A stretch of DNA of 8,857 nucleotides, taken from contig JAURGV010000086.1 of the NCBI GenBank assembly GCA_030833605.1, forward strand, positions 1 to 8,857, read 5' to 3'. The stretch is from Rhodothermales bacterium (GTDB taxonomy: Bacteria; Bacteroidota; Rhodothermia; Rhodothermales; UBA10348). The translations under genes were made by a program, and so were the position numbers. Shown here piece after piece: positions 5,998 through 8,857 of the stretch. Each line of letters starts with the position of its first letter. Position 1 is the stretch's first letter. Under the pieces are notes generated by a model. That model was not told the origin of the DNA. It worked only from the letters and a program-made list of their open reading frames with translations, and did not search any database.

Positions 5998-7368
5998 CTA
6001 ATACAGCCGAGTGCGCTCGTCCCAAATCGGTGTTAACAGTTCGTAATCGCCAAAACCTGTTTTGTCAACAAAAATGAACTGGCGCCCTATCCGCTGGTAT
6101 TCCCAAACCTCGTAAGGTTCGTAATCGAAGCTGTGGGGCTTTCTGCGAACAAAATCTGGCTCTCCAAAACGGACCAAAACGAATCCTCGGTCGGTTTTCC
6201 AACCATCATCGGTGCCGCCATAGTTGCGGTTGGCGGAAGCAATACGATAATAGTACTCTTCCATGCGCTCATTTCTAAGCGTGCCGGGAGTAGGATCCCG
6301 TTTATCCCAAAACGAACGGAATCGTTGGTAGCGTTCAACGTCGTTGGAAGCTTCCTGTATAAAGCTTAACTCGCGTTTTTTGGCAACGTATTCCATCTGA
6401 GCAATCGCTTCGTCGATGTTACCTTCAATATGTTGCGTCAAACCGGACCATTCAACGGAAAAGCGGCGTTCGGCCGAAGCCAACGGCCCACCGCCCAATT
6501 CGCTAACTGAAACCGTAATTTGGTACGTGCCCACTTTGAAGTCGTCCATAGGAACCGTAACGATGTACTGGCTCCGAGAACGATTTAGAAATACGGTTTC
6601 TTGTTTGGAATAGGCTAAATCGGTGTCCGGCTTTGTGGGATCAGGATTTAGCGCGACGGCCTTAATGGCTGCCCCATCTTCACGAGAGCGACGTACTTCT
6701 TGCGTAATCACTACGTCGTTTTCGCCGTCCGAATACAATTCGTAAAAAACCTTAAAGCCTCCTTCTTCACTACCAACACGACCGGTTATCCTTGGCACAA
6801 TCGTGTACTTAACTTCATCGTAGGACTGTAACAGAGTAATGTCGGAAATGGCCACATTTGAACGAAGGTCCTTAACCGTTACCGGCATGCTCCGGAGATA
6901 GGTTTGACTTGAATTTTTATCGGACAACTGAATTTCGAAAATGTACCGACCCGGTTTCAGATCTACCGATTGGGTGGTGTAATCAAACTTATCGTCCAAT
7001 CGGGTCTCCGCATACGAGTTGACCACTAAATTGGCGTCCCAAATTTTCGATTGGACTAAATTCCGAAGCCGGTTGTCGTCTGAAATTTCAATGGCGTTCA
7101 GTTTTAGTTCATAGCCAGCCGTAAATCCATTGGGCGTATTGATAAAGCTAACCTGAGAGGTCGGGACCCTCGTATACACATCCACTCTTGTATTTTTCTG
7201 AGAAACACCCGTTTTCGATCCGGCCCGAACGCTCACAACGTCTACGTCAAAATCACCTGTTTTCAGTTGGGCGTTACTTGTGGTAGCTGTAATCAAGAAA
7301 ACCACAAACACCATCATTACATGGAGCCAACAAGGGAAAACCGAATATCTTTTGTCACCGTCAATCAT
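5998..7368 (-). CDS. Secreted GWxTD-domain protein
   Basis: The 456-residue product starts with a short basic N-region and a hydrophobic stretch at about 18-30 (MMVFVVFLITATT). A signal-peptidase-like site follows at SNA|Q (33/34), so it is predicted to be exported. The middle is rich in beta-strand-like segments. The C-terminal third carries the family's defining block: FRSFWDKRDPTPGT (350-363), a YYYRI helix, then GWKTDRG at 389-395 followed by VLVRFGEPD and a YEVWEYQRIGRQFIFVD segment (419-435). GWxTD proteins are widespread in Bacteroidota relatives, Acidobacteria and similar lineages, and to my knowledge their molecular role is not established. The ATG at 7368 places the signal peptide properly; internal Met18 or Met19 could also serve. 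It is separated from ftsY by 211 bp and followed by a strong hairpin, suggesting a single-gene transcript. Confidence 0.9.
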   Translation of the reverse strand: MIDGDKRYSVFPCWLHVMMVFVVFLITATTSNAQLKTGDFDVDVVSVRAGSKTGVSQKNTRVDVYTRVPTSQVSFINTPNGFTAGYELKLNAIEISDDNRLRNLVQSKIWDANLVVNSYAETRLDDKFDYTTQSVDLKPGRYIFEIQLSDKNSSQTYLRSMPVTVKDLRSNVAISDITLLQSYDEVKYTIVPRITGRVGSEEGGFKVFYELYSDGENDVVITQEVRRSREDGAAIKAVALNPDPTKPDTDLAYSKQETVFLNRSRSQYIVTVPMDDFKVGTYQITVSVSELGGGPLASAERRFSVEWSGLTQHIEGNIDEAIAQMEYVAKKRELSFIQEASNDVERYQRFRSFWDKRDPTPGTLRNERMEEYYYRIASANRNYGGTDDGWKTDRGFVLVRFGEPDFVRRKPHSFDYEPYEVWEYQRIGRQFIFVDKTGFGDYELLTPIWDERTRLY

Positions 7369-7579
7369 ACTACGTTTCAGACGACTGCCTGCTTCTTTTA
7401 ATTCTTTCGTATTGATAAGCAGTGGGCTCTTTTCGTTTCGAGGGTCTAGCTGAGTATCCGAACGATACGAAATATCGCCAATTCAAACACCAGGTTTACA
7501 GAAGGAACAATAGACCGTCACATTTTCGGGATGAATGGTTTTTCCAGCGCTTCGAACCGAAAGTGATGGGACAATCGGC
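7369..7579. other. Intergenic spacer between ftsY and the GWxTD gene
   Basis: This 211-bp stretch presumably holds the promoter of the GWxTD gene. I find no TAnnTTTG element, no terminator with a clear T-run after ftsY, and no credible small gene. A plus-strand open frame crosses it but continues antisense into ftsY, and I regard it as chance. Two short overlapping 5-bp inverted repeats (7454-7468 and 7463-7477) are too weak to call. Confidence 0.6.
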
Positions 7580-8533
7580 CTATTTTCCCAAAAATAACGC
7601 ATCTACAAAGCGGGAACGGTCAAATACCTGTAGATCGTAAATGCCCTCCCCTACACCAATATATTTTACGGGTATTTGAAACTCATTTGAAATGCCAATC
7701 ACAATACCCCCCTTGGCGGTCCCGTCTAATTTAGTCAGGACCAATCCGGTCACATCGACCGCCTTCGTGAACTCCTCGGCTTGACGAATCGCATTTTGAC
7801 CCGTTGACGCATCCAACACCAAGAGAACCTCGTGTGGCGCGCCATCAATCTGCCGGTCCATCACCCGTTTGACCTTAGACAATTCGTCCATCAAGCCGCC
7901 TTTGGTGTGAAGGCGCCCTGCGGTATCAATGAGCACCACGTCAACATTTTTTGCTTTAGCTGCCGCAAGCGTATCGAAAGCGACCGCGGCAGGATCAGCT
8001 CCGTGACCTTGCTTAATAATGGGTACGCCTGCCCGCTCTGCCCAGATATCCAGTTGCTCGGTTGCCGCAGCACGAAACGTATCTCCGGCTCCTAACATCA
8101 CGCTTTTACCCGCTTCTTTGTAGGAAAGAGCTAGTTTACCAATCGTCGTGGTTTTGCCCACCCCGTTCACACCGACTACCATCACCACATGTGGTCTTTG
8201 CGGTAATGGGGCATCAAATTCTAACGGACGTTCCGGGCTGCCCCCCAGAAGCAAACCAGCCACTTCATCACGGATAAGAGCTCCTAAGTCGTTGGTGGAC
8301 ACATACTTATCTTTGGCTACACGCGCTTCAACCCGGCGAATAATGTCAACCGTGGTCGCAACGCCGACATCGCTAACGACCAAGAGTTCTTCCAAATCGT
8401 CCAAAAAGGACTCGTCTACTGTGTCTCGGCCTTTAACCAGCTTGGTCAGCTTGCCAAAAAATGAACTCCGTGTTTTTTCAAGCCCCGTCTCGAGGGACTC
8501 TTGCTGCTTCTTTTTTCGGTCAAAAAAACCCAT
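7580..8533 (-). CDS. ftsY: Signal recognition particle receptor FtsY
   Basis: The 317-residue product is a complete, short FtsY lacking the long acidic A-domain of the E. coli protein. An N domain (about 20-100, with ESFLDDLEELLVVSDVG at 41-57) precedes the SRP-type GTPase domain. That domain shows G1 GVNGVGKTT (121-129), DTFRAAA (151-157), G3 DTAGR (203-207), G4 TKLD (267-270) with GTAKGG after it, and the closing GVGEGIYDLQVF (293-304). FtsY is the membrane-associated receptor that docks ribosome-nascent chain-SRP complexes at the translocon. The lysine-rich start MGFFDRKKKQQ fits membrane contact and supports the ATG at 8533. The GIYDL segment has Tyr where I recall Asp in most homologues. 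A TAnnTTTG element 17-24 bases before the ATG suggests its own promoter. Confidence 0.97.
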   Translation of the reverse strand: MGFFDRKKKQQESLETGLEKTRSSFFGKLTKLVKGRDTVDESFLDDLEELLVVSDVGVATTVDIIRRVEARVAKDKYVSTNDLGALIRDEVAGLLLGGSPERPLEFDAPLPQRPHVVMVVGVNGVGKTTTIGKLALSYKEAGKSVMLGAGDTFRAAATEQLDIWAERAGVPIIKQGHGADPAAVAFDTLAAAKAKNVDVVLIDTAGRLHTKGGLMDELSKVKRVMDRQIDGAPHEVLLVLDASTGQNAIRQAEEFTKAVDVTGLVLTKLDGTAKGGIVIGISNEFQIPVKYIGVGEGIYDLQVFDRSRFVDALFLGK

Positions 8534-8549
8534 TCTTGTAAAAACGAAT

Positions 8550-8557
8550 CAAAGATA
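8550..8557 (-). promoter_or_regulatory. Bacteroidota-type -7 promoter element before ftsY
   Basis: On the minus strand the bases read TATCTTTG, an exact match to the TAnnTTTG consensus described for Bacteroidota housekeeping promoters. A TTG that could be the -33 element lies 15 bases upstream (in GTTGACG), a shorter spacing than the usual 17-23. The implied transcript start would leave only about a 10-base leader before the ftsY ATG. An 8-mer with six fixed bases can occur by chance. Confidence 0.4.
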
Positions 8558-8628
8558 AATGAGGGAAATCGTCAACCTAAGGGCCGAAGACGACGTGAGA
8601 TTGGTTCGGTGTTTTCAAACGTCCGGTT

Positions 8629-8857
8629 TTAATCCAAGGGTTGGCCTTCTGGATCGGGCCCCTTTCTCAGAAGAGCAAAAAATCGGACGAAATATCTAAA
8701 AAAGGAATAGGAGAGCAGGATTACCGTGGTCCAAATACAAAATTCCAGGACCGGAGCATCTGCCTTTAAGAGAGCCGCCAATGAGGTAATAGCCACACCG
8801 GTTACAGCTACTTTACCCGACCATAAACTCAGTACAATTTGACCTGTTTTGTGCTTT
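8629..8857 (-). CDS. Membrane protein of unknown function, C-terminal fragment
   Basis: An open frame enters from the right edge (first full codon 8854-8856) and runs 75 residues to a TAA at 8629-8631. It has no start inside the window. It contains a hydrophobic stretch of about 20 residues (KVAVTGVAITSLAALLK, roughly 15-31) and a second longer one (LEFCIWTTVILLSYSFFRYF, roughly 37-56). It ends in an arginine/lysine-flanked polar tail, KGPDPEGQPLD. Two transmembrane helices with a short polar link are likely, and a positive-inside tail would place the C-terminus in the cytoplasm. I do not recognise a family. The gene lies 95 bp upstream of ftsY on the same strand. Confidence 0.72.
   Translation of the reverse strand, partial: KHKTGQIVLSLWSGKVAVTGVAITSLAALLKADAPVLEFCIWTTVILLSYSFFRYFVRFFALLRKGPDPEGQPLD

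Noticed and set aside
7454..7477. Overlapping short inverted repeats (GTATC/GATAC and CGATA/TATCG)
   Set aside because: The stems are only 5 bp, with no T-run and no relation to a gene end; chance is sufficient.
7422..7640. Plus-strand 72-codon frame crossing the ftsY-GWxTD spacer
   Set aside because: Part of it is in noncoding DNA, but it continues antisense into the end of ftsY, lacks a ribosome binding site and resembles nothing I know.
8148..8558. Plus-strand open frame of 136 codons opposite ftsY
   Set aside because: It lies entirely antisense to a certain ftsY gene, has no recognisable motif and is low-complexity Ser/Thr-rich, as expected for a shadow frame.
8601..8627. Possible terminator hairpin between the right-edge membrane gene and ftsY
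   Set aside because: Pairing is limited to a few bases with internal mismatches, and no T-run follows.

Overview
The window is a compact stretch of ordinary-looking chromosome, with GC content near 50 percent by eye. It most likely comes from the Bacteroidota/Balneolota/Rhodothermota side of the FCB group. The support is the combination of a GWxTD-domain secreted protein, an HPr kinase, a MoxR-type AAA+ ATPase, a short FtsY, weak or absent Shine-Dalgarno sequences, and a Bacteroidota-style TAnnTTTG element in front of ftsY. I see no tRNA, rRNA, CRISPR array, insertion sequence or phage gene.

Layout. Positions 2-1474 (+) hold the C-terminal three quarters of a CocE/NonD-type serine hydrolase. 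Its catalytic triad and acidic cluster look like those of alpha-amino acid ester hydrolases. Everything else is on the minus strand. Read in the direction of transcription from the right edge, the minus-strand genes are: the C-terminus of an unrecognised membrane protein (8629-8857); ftsY (7580-8533); a 211-bp spacer; a secreted GWxTD protein (5998-7368) followed by a strong GC-rich hairpin (5940-5972); then a tight four-gene run of fmt (4858-5847), a galactokinase-like protein (3583-4848), a MoxR-type ATPase (2561-3556) and hprK (1520-2539). This run meets the hydrolase gene tail to tail.

How the genes relate. ftsY serves membrane targeting and fmt serves translation initiation. hprK is normally a carbon-status regulator acting on HPr-type phosphocarriers. 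The most unusual member is the galactokinase-like protein. It keeps the overall galactokinase/GHMP layout, but by eye it has lost the galactose-binding, phosphate-loop and catalytic aspartate residues, so it looks like a pseudokinase. It is embedded between fmt and the ATPase and co-oriented with hprK, so a regulatory or ligand-sensing role is possible, but that is inference. A second local oddity is an 11-bp tandem duplication covering the hprK start codon, which creates a decoy ATG-GGC-TAA just upstream of it. All family calls were made by reading motifs; no database search was possible.
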